Shown here: positions 43,605-51,657 of the stretch, piece by piece
Layout of the letters: each line of letters starts with the position of its first letter
Numbering within the stretch: the stretch's first letter is position 1
NCBI GenBank assembly: GCA_963776565.1
Contig: CAVZNF010000005.1
Location: 62,001 to 126,000, forward strand
DNA length: 64,000 nt
Direction: 5' to 3'
Source of the DNA: GMQP-bins7 sp963776565
Lineage (GTDB): Bacteria > Actinomycetota > Thermoleophilia > Gaiellales > Gaiellaceae
Program-made: the position numbers and the translations under genes
Notes under the pieces: model-generated
What the model was told of the DNA's origin: nothing
What the model saw: the letters and a program-made list of their open reading frames with translations, nothing else
Databases searched by the model: none

Positions 43605-43865
43605 ATGACACGTCATGACTTCGAGGCTTGGCTAGACCACCACCTCGACCAGGCGGTTCTCGTCGAGTGGCGGGAGCTCGATGGCGGCTTGGTCACCGAC
43701 AAGATCTCGATGACGGGCGCATTGCGCAAGGACGGCGAAGGCGAGTATCACGCGGGCGAGGCGCACATTGACCTCGGTGACTTCGAGGCCGCGGATTTCG
43801 GAGGCGACGGGGTAATTGTCGAGCTCGCTCAGGAGAGAGCTGAGCTCTACATCGCCGTGAGCTAG
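43605..43865 (+). CDS. small hypothetical protein
   Basis: 86 residues, acidic: TRHDFEAWLDHHLDQAVLVE, then strands GGLVTDKISMTGALRKDGEG and AHIDLGDFEAADF. A small beta-rich soluble protein of unknown function. ATG 43590 is an alternative start. Part of the 190 bases upstream (43430-43475) resembles 45330-45380. Confidence 0.45.
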   Translation: MTRHDFEAWLDHHLDQAVLVEWRELDGGLVTDKISMTGALRKDGEGEYHAGEAHIDLGDFEAADFGGDGVIVELAQERAELYIAVS

Positions 43866-44170
43866 CCCGCCTCAAATCCGGTCTGGCAAGGGTCCAGCAC
43901 GAAACGAGCAAGACCGGCATATCTGACACGTCCGTTTGGCTTGGGTAAGCCAATACCGTGTCCCCGAAAGTGCGAAAGGTCCATACGGGGCTTGAACATC
44001 CCCGGTAATCGCGATTTTCTGCGCTCCGAGTGTTGCACGGGGGTGTGCACGAGGAGGCCGCAGCCGAGCGAGAGGCCCAGCGGCGGAGGGAGGCCGAGCG
44101 GGAGCAGTTCTTCGCTGCGAACGGCATCCCCCGACTCTGAGCATCCACGAAGCGAAGGGAGGTGAGACGA
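43866..44170. other. non-coding stretch with a short relic
   Basis: 305 bases. A 36-codon frame from GTG 44030 to TGA 44140 (AEREAQRRREAEREQFFAAN) looks like a coiled-coil C-terminal fragment rather than a gene. The preceding GTGCAC-GGGGGTGTGCAC-like motif recurs at about 45460. Confidence 0.35.
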
Positions 44171-44350
44171 ATGGGAACCAAGGTCACGAACCTTGCGGCC
44201 GAGGAGGCGCAGCGGAGGCTCGCGGCGCAGCTCGCGCCGAGAGACGAACGCGCGAGCGGCATTCGCGGGGATGAGAACTACGCGGCTGCGACCGCCGAGC
44301 GACTGACGAACGAAATGCAGATCGGGCACGGGCCGAAGAGCAGGGCGTAG
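44171..44350 (+). CDS. small hypothetical protein with strong ribosome-binding site
   Basis: 59 residues, helical (TKVTNLAAEEAQRRLAAQLA, then ENYAAATAERLTNEMQIG). GGGAGGTGAG lies 7 bases before the ATG, one of the best ribosome sites in the window, and supports a real gene. Function unknown. Confidence 0.5.
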   Translation: MGTKVTNLAAEEAQRRLAAQLAPRDERASGIRGDENYAAATAERLTNEMQIGHGPKSRA

Positions 44351-44376
44351 ATCTGCCGCGTACCGGTCCGGCAGGG

Positions 44377-44407
44377 ATCCCCCGACTGGGATACCCCACC
44401 GGGGGAT
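44377..44407 (+). terminator. terminator-like hairpin
   Basis: ATCCCCCG/CGGGGGAT with an inner TGGG/CCCA pair, 27 bases after the small gene's stop, followed by a C/T-rich tract ending CCCTTT. Confidence 0.5.
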
Positions 44408-44496
44408 TGCTGTCCCCTTTGTCAGGACTGATCTTTCGATACGCGAGGGCGGCGGTTGTCGCGGACACGCGACGCATGAACGAAGGCGGCGGCTAC

Positions 44497-45111
44497 ATGA
44501 ACATCTTGAAAGGCGTGACCCTTGTGACGGCGGTCGTGCTTGTCCTGGCGGCACAGGGCAGCGCGGCGAAAACGTCGACCTACGCCGTCGGGCCAAAGAC
44601 GGACCAACCCGGCTTGAACACTGGCCTCGTCCTCAAGAAAGGGTCTGTCACAGTGACTGCGACGGGCGAGGTCTGCGCGTACTACAGCATGCGTTGTGTG
44701 AGTCCCGACGGCGACCCATCGGTCGATACGACTCAGACCAGCCTCGGTGGATTCGTACTGCCGGGCGCTCCCGGATATGGCCTCGTCGGTCGCGTTGGAA
44801 GCGGGCAATGGGTCCAAGTCGGGAGCGGGCCGACGAAGCTTTCCGGGACGGGGGAGCTTGTGTTTGCCGTCAACGATGATCTGTTCGACGACAACACAGG
44901 CGGCTTCATGGTCACCGTGTCGAACAAGAAATCCGGCGTGTCGCGCACGTGTTGGCCAGGCTGGGGCTGGGGCGACGACAACCACGTGCACTGCGGGCCG
45001 CCAGGACTCGCCAACAAGCCCGAACAGGGATCCTCGAACGAGCACGGCAAGTCCGAACAAGAGCATGGGAAGGCCGAAGAGGAGCATGGGAAGGGGGACC
45101 CGAGGACGTGA
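44497..45111 (+). CDS. secreted LecA-like (PA-IL-fold) lectin-domain protein with charged repeat tail
   Basis: 204 residues. A signal peptide (ILKGVTLVTAVVLVLAAQGS) precedes a domain with GSVTVTATGEVCAYYS, GLVGRVGSGQWVQVGSG and ELVFAVNDDLFDDNTGGFMV. The NDxxxDNxGxxxVxV calcium/sugar loop is that of PA-IL (LecA)-like galactose-binding domains. The C-terminus has three EHGK-type repeats (NEHGKSEQ, QEHGKAEE, EEHGKGDP). It may bind sugar on the cell surface or on other cells. ATG 44476 is an alternative start. Four Cys in the domain suggest disulfides. Confidence 0.65.
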   Translation: MNILKGVTLVTAVVLVLAAQGSAAKTSTYAVGPKTDQPGLNTGLVLKKGSVTVTATGEVCAYYSMRCVSPDGDPSVDTTQTSLGGFVLPGAPGYGLVGRVGSGQWVQVGSGPTKLSGTGELVFAVNDDLFDDNTGGFMVTVSNKKSGVSRTCWPGWGWGDDNHVHCGPPGLANKPEQGSSNEHGKSEQEHGKAEEEHGKGDPRT

Positions 45112-45246
45112 GTAAGCCTTACTCCCATGAGGCGGCTGGGCCTTCGGCCCGAGCCTGTCTAGGGCGCAATCGGGGGACCCAGGTTTCGCCACTTCTGGCC
45201 GACTTCTGGCCGCTGCGCAAAGAACCCCAGTTCATCCCCTCTGCTA

Positions 45247-45287
45247 CAGAAGCCCCGACCGCCGCCGCCGTCGGGGCTTCTGTCTTT
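45247..45287 (+). terminator. intrinsic terminator, copy 2 of the duplicated hairpin
   Basis: CAGAAGCCCCGAC/GTCGGGGCTTCTG, 13-bp perfect stem, 10-base loop, then TCTTT. Downstream of the lectin gene. Confidence 0.65.
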
Positions 45288-45603
45288 CCAGGAGTGCGCA
45301 TCGGACACGACGCGAAGACCAGGTCATAGGGCCCGGGCGGCATCTCGAACTCCGTGACGCCCCGGATCTCTCCTATGGCACCCGGCCCCGGCTCACAAGA
45401 CTGACGTTGCTGGCGAACTCTGACTAGAGGCTGTTCGGGACGTGTCCTTTCGAGGTGTGCACCGGGGTGTGCACCCGGGAGCATTCGGGGCACTCCCTGC
45501 ACACATGAACCGCGCAGCTAAAGCGAAATTGGCTTAGCCATGCGCCACTCGAACGCCCATACGGGATTCGAACTCGGCCGCCGGTAGGGCGGCGGGAACG
45601 TTA

Positions 45604-45629
45604 CGCGGGTTCGATTCCCGCCGCCTCCA
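45604..45629 (+). repeat. attachment site 3 (ssrA 3'-end duplicate)
   Basis: Exact 26-base copy. The left flank matches site 2 over about 20 bases (AGGGCGGCGGGAA). The right flank, CTTTCGCC, differs from the TAAATCGC of the other sites. Confidence 0.85.
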
Positions 45630-45867
45630 CTTTCGCCTCAACCATGCGGGCTTGCCGATGCTCCCTGGGGAACGATTCCGATTTCGTCGCTTTCGACCGC
45701 CTCGAGCAGCGATTCCGCGAGCTGCTCGAGGGCACGAGCACTCGCCGAGGTGCTAGCCATCGGCGATGTCGCGCGACGTCCGACCAGGAATGCCGGTCAT
45801 CCACCCCTACCGTCGCGCTGCCGAGGGCAGCCGAAGGCACGTGCCGGTGACCTGAGCTCAACAAGAC

Positions 45868-45908
45868 TTGGCTGGCGTGTCTATACCTGGTATACATACT
45901 CAGTATGT
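45868..45908 (+). promoter_or_regulatory. PadR promoter with overlapping operator
   Basis: TTGGCT (45868), 17-base spacer, TATACA (45891). A perfect 7-1-7 palindrome ACATACT-C-AGTATGT (45894-45908) overlaps the -10 box and start point, the position expected for a PadR repressor operator, so autoregulation is likely. Confidence 0.7.
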
Positions 45909-45927
45909 TCGTCTTTGAGAGCTATTC

Positions 45928-46512
45928 ATGAGCGTCCCGCATGCTCTCCTTGCCCTGCTGAGTGAGGGGCCGAAGTACGGCCTGCGGCTGCAGAACGAGT
46001 TCGAACACCGGACGGGCGAGGTGTGGCCGCTCAACGTCGGGCAGGTGTACACGACGCTGCAGCGCCTCGAGCGAGACGGGCTCGTCGAGACCGACGAGGC
46101 AGGGGAGCGCTCGCAGAAGCGCTACCGAATCACCTCCGCGGGCGCCCACGAACTCGGCGATTGGCTTCGCACGCCGCCCGAGCTCGTCCCTCCCCCGCGC
46201 GACGAGCTCGTGATCAAGGTCCTGGTCGCCCTGCAAGTTCCCGGGATTGACGTTTTCGAGATCTTGCAGGTGCACCGCCGGCACGCGATCGAAGTCATGC
46301 AGCGCTACACCCAGGTCAAGGCGGCTGCGGCCGAGCACGACGTGCCGCTGGCACTGGTTGCTGACGCCGAGCTCTTCCGCCTCGAGGCGATCGTCCGCTG
46401 GCTCGATGCAGCCGACGTGCGCTTGAAGCAGCTGCCGTCCACCTCGCTCACACGAACCGTCGCAGCCGACCTGCCTCTTGAACCAACTCCCACCCTGGAG
46501 GTTTCGCCATGA
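45928..46512 (+). CDS. PadR-family transcriptional regulator
   Basis: 194 residues. The winged helix is LLALLSEGPKYGLRLQNEFE, VYTTLQRLERDGLVE and KRYRITSAGAHELGDWL, followed by a C-terminal helical dimerisation domain (Vir_act_alpha_C-like). PadR repressors commonly sense toxic small molecules and control efflux ABC genes, as the next two genes are. The stop overlaps the ATPase start (ATGA). The operator lies 20 bases upstream. Confidence 0.9.
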   Translation: MSVPHALLALLSEGPKYGLRLQNEFEHRTGEVWPLNVGQVYTTLQRLERDGLVETDEAGERSQKRYRITSAGAHELGDWLRTPPELVPPPRDELVIKVLVALQVPGIDVFEILQVHRRHAIEVMQRYTQVKAAAAEHDVPLALVADAELFRLEAIVRWLDAADVRLKQLPSTSLTRTVAADLPLEPTPTLEVSP

Positions 46513-47234
46513 CGAGCGCACTCGAACTGCGGCAAGTGTCCAAGATCTACGGCTCGGGTCCAAGCGAGGTGCAGGCGCTCCGCGCGGTCGACCTTTCCGT
46601 CGAGCGCGGCGAGCTCGTCGCCATCATGGGCCCGAGCGGCTCCGGTAAGAGCACGCTCTTGACGATTGCCGGCAGCCTCGAGGAGCCGACCAGCGGCCAG
46701 GTGCTCGTGGACGACGTTGAGCTCTCGAGCGTCTCGCGCTCCGATCAGGCGAAGATGCGGCGCCGCTCGATCGGCTATGTCTTTCAGGACTTCAACCTGC
46801 TCCCAGGGCTAACGGCGGTCGAGAACGTCACGCTGCCCCTTGAGCTCGACGGCGTCGGCGCGAAAGCTGCGCGCGTGGTCGGACTCGAGGCATTGGAGGA
46901 ACTGGGAGTGGCCGACCGGGCCGCTCGCTTCCCGGATGAGCTCTCGGGCGGCGAGCGTCAGCGGGTCGCGATCGCTCGGGCGATCGTCGGCGAGCGCCGG
47001 TTGCTGCTCGCAGATGAGCCGACAGGTGCCCTCGACTCCGTGAACGGCGAGGCCGTCATGCGCCTGCTACGGGCAGCCACGCAGCGGGGCGTCGCCGGCG
47101 TCGTCGTGACCCACGAGGCGCACCTGGCATCCTGGGCCGACCGCGTCGTCTTCCTGCGTGACGGCCACGTCGTCGACCAGACTGTCGCTCCACCCGGTCC
47201 GGAGTCACTGCTCACCGCCGGCGATCGGCGATGA
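46509..47234 (+). CDS. ABC transporter ATP-binding protein (MacB/LolD type)
   Basis: 241 residues. Walker A GPSGSGKST, Q-loop VFQDFNLL, signature LSGGERQRVAIARA, Walker B LLLADEPTGALD, H-loop VVVTHEA. It belongs to the MacB/FtsE-like group that works with FtsX-type permeases by mechanotransmission. It shares 4 bases with the permease gene. Substrate unknown; a hydrophobic antibiotic or lipid is typical with PadR control. Confidence 0.93.
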   Translation: MTSALELRQVSKIYGSGPSEVQALRAVDLSVERGELVAIMGPSGSGKSTLLTIAGSLEEPTSGQVLVDDVELSSVSRSDQAKMRRRSIGYVFQDFNLLPGLTAVENVTLPLELDGVGAKAARVVGLEALEELGVADRAARFPDELSGGERQRVAIARAIVGERRLLLADEPTGALDSVNGEAVMRLLRAATQRGVAGVVVTHEAHLASWADRVVFLRDGHVVDQTVAPPGPESLLTAGDRR

Positions 47235-49759
47235 CCACACTCGCTCACGGATCCGTGCTTGGCGGGCCGAGAAATGGCGGCGTTGCCGCCCGACGAGCAG
47301 TGATCCGCTGGTCGTGGCGCATTTTCCGCCGCGAGTGGCGCCAGCAAGCACTGGTCGTAACGCTCCTCACCGTCGCGGTGGCGACCGCAGTCGGCAGCAT
47401 CACGATCGCGTACAACGCGGTTCCCGCCGACGACGGCGACTTCGGCTCCGCCAACCAAGTGCTCACGTTCGACAGCTCGGATCCGCGAAAGCTCCGGGCG
47501 GGTCTCGACTCCGCCAAGAAGTCGTTCGGGGCGATCGATGTCATCGGCCACCGCTCGGTTCGTGTCCCCGGCAGCGTCGAGACGGTGGATTACCGGTCAC
47601 AAGTCCCTGGCGGGCCCTACGGCGGCGCACTCCTCGCGCTCCGTCGCGGCAGCTACCCAGTCGGCCCCGGCCAGGTCGCCGTGACCGACGGGGTGGCGAA
47701 GTCTCTTCGGCTCGAGATCGGGTCGAGCCTGGCGCTGGACGGGCGACGACGGACTGTCGTGGGCATCGTCGAAAACCCGAGAAAACTGAGTGACGAGTTC
47801 GCTCTCGTCTCTCCGTCATCCGCGAGCGCAGACCGGGTCGACGTGCTCGTCTACGCGAGTGCGGGGCCGAAGTCGAGCGACTCCTTCTACCAATCTCTGG
47901 GCAATCGCTCCCGCTCAGCCTTTGCGGGTTCCATGACTCGCGGAAACGATGCCAGTGGTGCGGCCGAGACGTTGGCCATCTTCTCCGTCGCTACCGTCTT
48001 CCTCCTCCTTGCGTCGCTGGTCGCCGCCGCAGGCTTCGCGGTCGTCGCGCAGCGACGGCTCCGACAGCTCGGAATGCTGGCTGCCATCGGTGCGACGGAG
48101 AAGCATCGCCGTCTCGTGTTGCTGACCAATGGCGCCGTTGTCGGCGCGCTCGCAGCATTCATCGGGACGATCGCCGGCCTCGCGCTCTGGGTCGTTTTCG
48201 CCCCGACCCTCGAGTCCGCGGTCGACCATCGCATCCACCGGCTCAGCCTTCCCTGGGCTCTGATCGCGATGGCCGTCGTCCTTTCCGTCCTCGGGGCAAC
48301 GGTCGCTGCGTGGTGGCCTGGGCGAACGGTCGCCCGCCTCCCCGTCCTGCTCGCGCTCTCGGGACGACCGCCACAACCGAGGCCTGCACGCCACTCGGCA
48401 ATCGCGGCCGCAGCGCTGATCGCAATCGGTGTCGCCTGTCTCGCCCTGTCGGACAGGGACAGCCCTCCGCTCATCATCGCCGGGCTCGTCGCAACGATCC
48501 TCGGCACCCTGCTGCTGGGTCCCTTAGCGACCCGTATCTTTGCCCTGGCGGCCGGGCACGCTCCCATCGCCGTGCGTTTGGCGCTGCGAGACCTCGCCCG
48601 ATACCAAGCCCGTTCTGGCGCGGCACTCGCCGCCATCACCCTCGCCCTTGGCATCGCCGCGGCGGTCGTCATAACCGCGGCCGCAGCGGAGAAGCAGGAG
48701 GACGACCGAGCGGCCGCCGGGCTCCCCAACCTGTCCGACCGCCAGATTCGCGTGTACACGGGCCCGACGCAACGCCCGGAGCTCATCCCGCTCCCGATCC
48801 AAACACCCGCTCAACTCGCACGGAGTGCTGCGCGCGTCCGCCACCTCGCCGCAGGCCTCGCTCACGCAACCGTCATCCCGCTTCGGAAGGCCCTCCAGTC
48901 CGGCGAGCCGCCCATCGTCGTAGAAGGCGATCGGGCCCTCGTCACCGTCGGTCTCGCGAGGCGAGTCGACCCCAAGAGGTGGACACTGGGATCGGGTCTC
49001 TATGTCGCCACGCCTGCTCTGCTCCGGCACCTCGGAGTCGACCCCGCCACGATCGATCCGAGCGCGGACTTCCTGGCCGACCAGACCGTCCCCACCAACG
49101 AGCTCGTCATTCTGGACATCCGGGCGAGGAAGCAACTCGCCGTCGCGAACGTCCAGCGGATCGACAGCCAGGGAGTCCTCGGCTCCGGCGGAGAAGTCGG
49201 CGGCCTACCGGCCTCGTTCGTCACGCTCGATGGTCTCCGGCGCCACGGCTGGACGCAGATCCCAAGTGGCTGGCTCGTCGAGTCGAGCCAGCCTCTCACC
49301 AGCGAGCAGATCGCCGCCGCCCGCGAGCTCGCCGCCGAGGCTGGCCTCGCGATCGAGACGCAGCGAGAGAGTGCATCCCTCGCCACGCCGATCGCCATCG
49401 CGACCGCCGCCGGCGCGCTTCTGGCGCTCGCCATCCTCGCCATGACCGTCGGACTGATCCGCAGTGAGAGCGCGGGCGACCTCCGAATCCTGACCGCGAC
49501 CGGAGCCACGGGCAGGATCCGCCGCACGCTGACGGCTTCCACCGCCGGCGCACTCGCTCTCCTTGGTGCGCTCCTCGGCGTCGCCGGCGCCTATCTCGCG
49601 CTTGCCGCGATGTACCACGACGACCTCGGGTATCTCGGTCGGATCCCCGTTCCTTCCCTCCTCGTCATCGTTCTCGGCGTCCCGCTGATCGCCGCAACGG
49701 CAGGCTGGCTCCTCGCCGGGCGCGAGCCACCGAGCATCGCTAGGCCCGTCATCGAGTGA
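47231..49759 (+). CDS. FtsX-like ABC transporter permease
   Basis: 842 residues, full length. TM1 near residue 45 (VVTLLTVAVATAVGSITIA), a large extracytoplasmic domain, a TM2-4 block with RRLRQLGMLAAIGATEKHRR, a second block (LAAITLALGIAAAVVITAAA), a second extracytoplasmic domain and a closing block (LGALLGVAGAYLALAAMY). Two FtsX repeats give ten helices, as in antibiotic-efflux permeases of Gram-positives. Forms a dimer with the upstream ATPase. Regulated with it by PadR. Confidence 0.9.
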   Translation: MTTLAHGSVLGGPRNGGVAARRAVIRWSWRIFRREWRQQALVVTLLTVAVATAVGSITIAYNAVPADDGDFGSANQVLTFDSSDPRKLRAGLDSAKKSFGAIDVIGHRSVRVPGSVETVDYRSQVPGGPYGGALLALRRGSYPVGPGQVAVTDGVAKSLRLEIGSSLALDGRRRTVVGIVENPRKLSDEFALVSPSSASADRVDVLVYASAGPKSSDSFYQSLGNRSRSAFAGSMTRGNDASGAAETLAIFSVATVFLLLASLVAAAGFAVVAQRRLRQLGMLAAIGATEKHRRLVLLTNGAVVGALAAFIGTIAGLALWVVFAPTLESAVDHRIHRLSLPWALIAMAVVLSVLGATVAAWWPGRTVARLPVLLALSGRPPQPRPARHSAIAAAALIAIGVACLALSDRDSPPLIIAGLVATILGTLLLGPLATRIFALAAGHAPIAVRLALRDLARYQARSGAALAAITLALGIAAAVVITAAAAEKQEDDRAAAGLPNLSDRQIRVYTGPTQRPELIPLPIQTPAQLARSAARVRHLAAGLAHATVIPLRKALQSGEPPIVVEGDRALVTVGLARRVDPKRWTLGSGLYVATPALLRHLGVDPATIDPSADFLADQTVPTNELVILDIRARKQLAVANVQRIDSQGVLGSGGEVGGLPASFVTLDGLRRHGWTQIPSGWLVESSQPLTSEQIAAARELAAEAGLAIETQRESASLATPIAIATAAGALLALAILAMTVGLIRSESAGDLRILTATGATGRIRRTLTASTAGALALLGALLGVAGAYLALAAMYHDDLGYLGRIPVPSLLVIVLGVPLIAATAGWLLAGREPPSIARPVIE

Positions 49760-50031
49760 CCGGCCATCGCTGCGGTCAGCCCGACCAGCGACGATCGTCC
49801 CTCGCACGCACACACGCGTAATAGAGCGGGCTCACGGACGGACGAGAGGCGCCGGTGACTGCGCGAGTCGAAGCCGAGCCAGGTTGGGGGCAGCTCGTGG
49901 CCATGCTCGAGGTTGTGGTCTCCACGGATCGCGCTGTCCGAGACTGAGCCGGAGCGCGCCTTTCGCGCGTCCGCCAAGCCCCACCCATCTGAGGGGCGAA
50001 CTTGACCCTTTCGGAAGCCGATTCTCCATTA
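49760..50031. other. intergenic region
   Basis: 272 bases with no gene or terminator that I can support. TTGACC near 50002 and the AT-rich TTAATG before ATG 50032 may form a promoter. Confidence 0.3.
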
Positions 50032-50466
50032 ATGACTGCCGGACGCCATCCAAGCCTGCGAGGCCGTCCGCCCGTGTTCTCAGAGGAGGTTCTTCGCCGA
50101 GCTACTGGGTACTCGTATGCGAGAGAGGTAGGAACCCGTCGCGGCGCGCAGGACCTCGTGTACCGCATGTTCGCGGTTGCTGTGCTCGAGCACTATTGCG
50201 AGGCGTATCCCGAAGCCGCAGAGACGCTTGGGTGGCTGCTCCGGCCAAAGCGTCGTCATGCGCTCCTCACGGAGCTCGGCCGCGTAGCTCAACCGCGCTC
50301 CGACAGAAGCGGCAATCTGAGATGGAGCGAGGACGACGTGTCCCGACTAATGGAAGCCGCTTTCATTTTGGCGGAGGCAAAGCCCTCTACGAAACGCGGA
50401 GTGCTGATGATGCGGGACTATCGTCGACCCACGCAACGCTCTCGTTCGAGCGACGCGGACGCATAG
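50032..50466 (+). CDS. hypothetical protein
   Basis: 144 residues. GRHPSLRGRPPVFSEEVLRR opens like a small DNA-binding AT-hook/HTH arm; AQDLVYRMFAVAVLEHYCEA and ETLGWLLRPKRRHALLTELG are regular helices; the C-terminus is basic. Composition is coding-like but I recognise no family. A frame from 50002 adds ten residues. Lies alone in island C. Confidence 0.45.
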   Translation: MTAGRHPSLRGRPPVFSEEVLRRATGYSYAREVGTRRGAQDLVYRMFAVAVLEHYCEAYPEAAETLGWLLRPKRRHALLTELGRVAQPRSDRSGNLRWSEDDVSRLMEAAFILAEAKPSTKRGVLMMRDYRRPTQRSRSSDADA

Positions 50467-50606
50467 CGCGTTGCCCGCGCCTGCTTGCCCAGCCCCCGTG
50501 CAAAGGCGCACACTGGATAGTGAGGCCGGGCGACAAGACGCCAAGTGAGCGAGCGCCGCACACTGGCCGCAGGTGGGCGACCGCTTCCTCGTCCGGCCTC
50601 CCCTAG

Positions 50607-50792
50607 CGCATCATCGTCTACACCGTCGTCGACGACGCCCTCTCGCCCGACTTCCCACTCGGAGTCGAACTCGAGGTCTTCATCCGCCGCGAGGACGCCG
50701 AGCGCGACATCGAGGACGTGCGCGGTGACGAGCCTGACATGGCGGCGAAGCTCAGGATCGAGGAGCGGGAGCTCGAGGCGGGACTCGTCTAG
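50607..50792 (+). pseudogene. small IEEREL-type gene without a start codon
   Basis: 61 codons read RIIVYTVVDDALSPDF, VFIRREDAERDIEDVRGDEP and KLRIEERELEAGLV to TAG 50790. The codon where ATG is expected reads TAG (50604), and no other start lies upstream. The 3' ends of two further copies lie in island B at 38935 and 39779. It looks like a small protein family carried on these islands, here inactivated. Confidence 0.45.
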
Positions 50793-51234
50793 GGAGGTGC
50801 CGGGTCAGCGGGTGGCCCTCCGAGGGGGAAGAACGGAGAGCAGCACCAACAGGCAGCTGACCCGGCCCGATTGCCTTCGCCGCTCGGCAGTTGCACCCTC
50901 TTGCGTGTCGAGCGGTGGGTTGACTGAGACGGGCTACCACCGACAATCAGATGAGGGGAGCAACTAGGGGACGAATCCCGTTAGCGCGGGCCGCGCAACT
51001 AGTAGCGCCGGGGCCAAGAGCCCGCGCTCCCCCACCTTACGGGGTGAGGCTGGGTCAAAGCCTCCGATCGATCCTGAACAGACTCCCCATCCAGCCTAGG
51101 AGGAAAGCCCAGAAGCTCTCGTTCTCTCGCCTGACCCGACGTGGGCCACCGGCGATGAACCGATCGGTCACGGTGACGAGGTTAGCGGGCGCGACAGGCG
51201 CTTCACGCCTCTGATTAGGGTGGAAGCCATCACG

Positions 51235-51445
51235 TGACCCGCTACCGCAAAGCTTCGACACCGATGAGCAGGCACTCGTCGAGGCGTTGTTTCTCGGCCT
51301 CATGGCACCCGGCAAGTCGGAGGCTGCCGCAGCCGCCAAGCTCGCGGAGGAACTCGCCGCTCGGCATGGACGCGGCGACGTAGCGATCGGGCAACTCGCC
51401 GACTACTGCCGAGTCGTCGACCCGTCCCCGCGGAGACTGTGCTGA
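51235..51445 (+). CDS. possible small hypothetical protein (frameshifted)
   Basis: GTG 51235 begins TRYRKA; after a one-base shift near 51251 the frame reads FDTDEQALVEALFLGLMAPG, AAAAKLAEELAARHGRGDVA and ends PSPRRLC at 51445. Alanine-rich helical small protein. Weak support. Confidence 0.3.
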
Positions 51446-51657
51446 TGCCCGAGTGATCGCGCGATGACCTCCTCAACCTCGCGGCAGCCAGGACATCGCT
51501 GTGCTCTGGCAAGCGGAGAACGGCCGCTCGACTGAACCAACGCAGCCGCGTGATCCGCAGCGCGACGCCCAGGATCTGCGCCGGGGCCTGAGCCGGCAGC
51601 ACCAGTCGCTCGTTCGGACATGTCGAACGTGCCTCCGGGAGGAGACGATCCTCTTGC

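Larger units (their letters stand above)
37300..45629. mobile_element. genomic island B
   Basis: Lies between ssrA-end repeats at 37274 and 45604. It carries a LuxR regulator, several small unknown genes, a GNAT, an HD-like protein, an ECF sigma fusion and a lectin. It is rich in duplicated non-coding pieces and gene relics and lower in GC than the core in places. No integrase seen. Could itself be composite, because a terminator-bearing sequence is repeated at about 41.7 and 45.25 kb. Confidence 0.5.
45112..45890. other. non-coding junction between islands B and C
   Basis: About 780 bases without a supported gene. It contains the terminator hairpin copy 2, a piece shared with 43430-43475, a GTGTGCAC repeat near 45460, a degraded tRNA-like stretch on the minus strand (about 45530-45580, TTCGAATCCCG), and attachment site 3. 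Confidence 0.45.
50467..51657. other. gene-poor stretch with relics
   Basis: 1.2 kb without an intact recognisable gene. It includes the IEEREL-type relic (50607-50792), a possible small gene with a frameshift (51235-51445), and a minus-strand frame near 51055-51150 ending ESFWAFLLGWMGSLFRIDRR that may be another relic. Confidence 0.5.
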
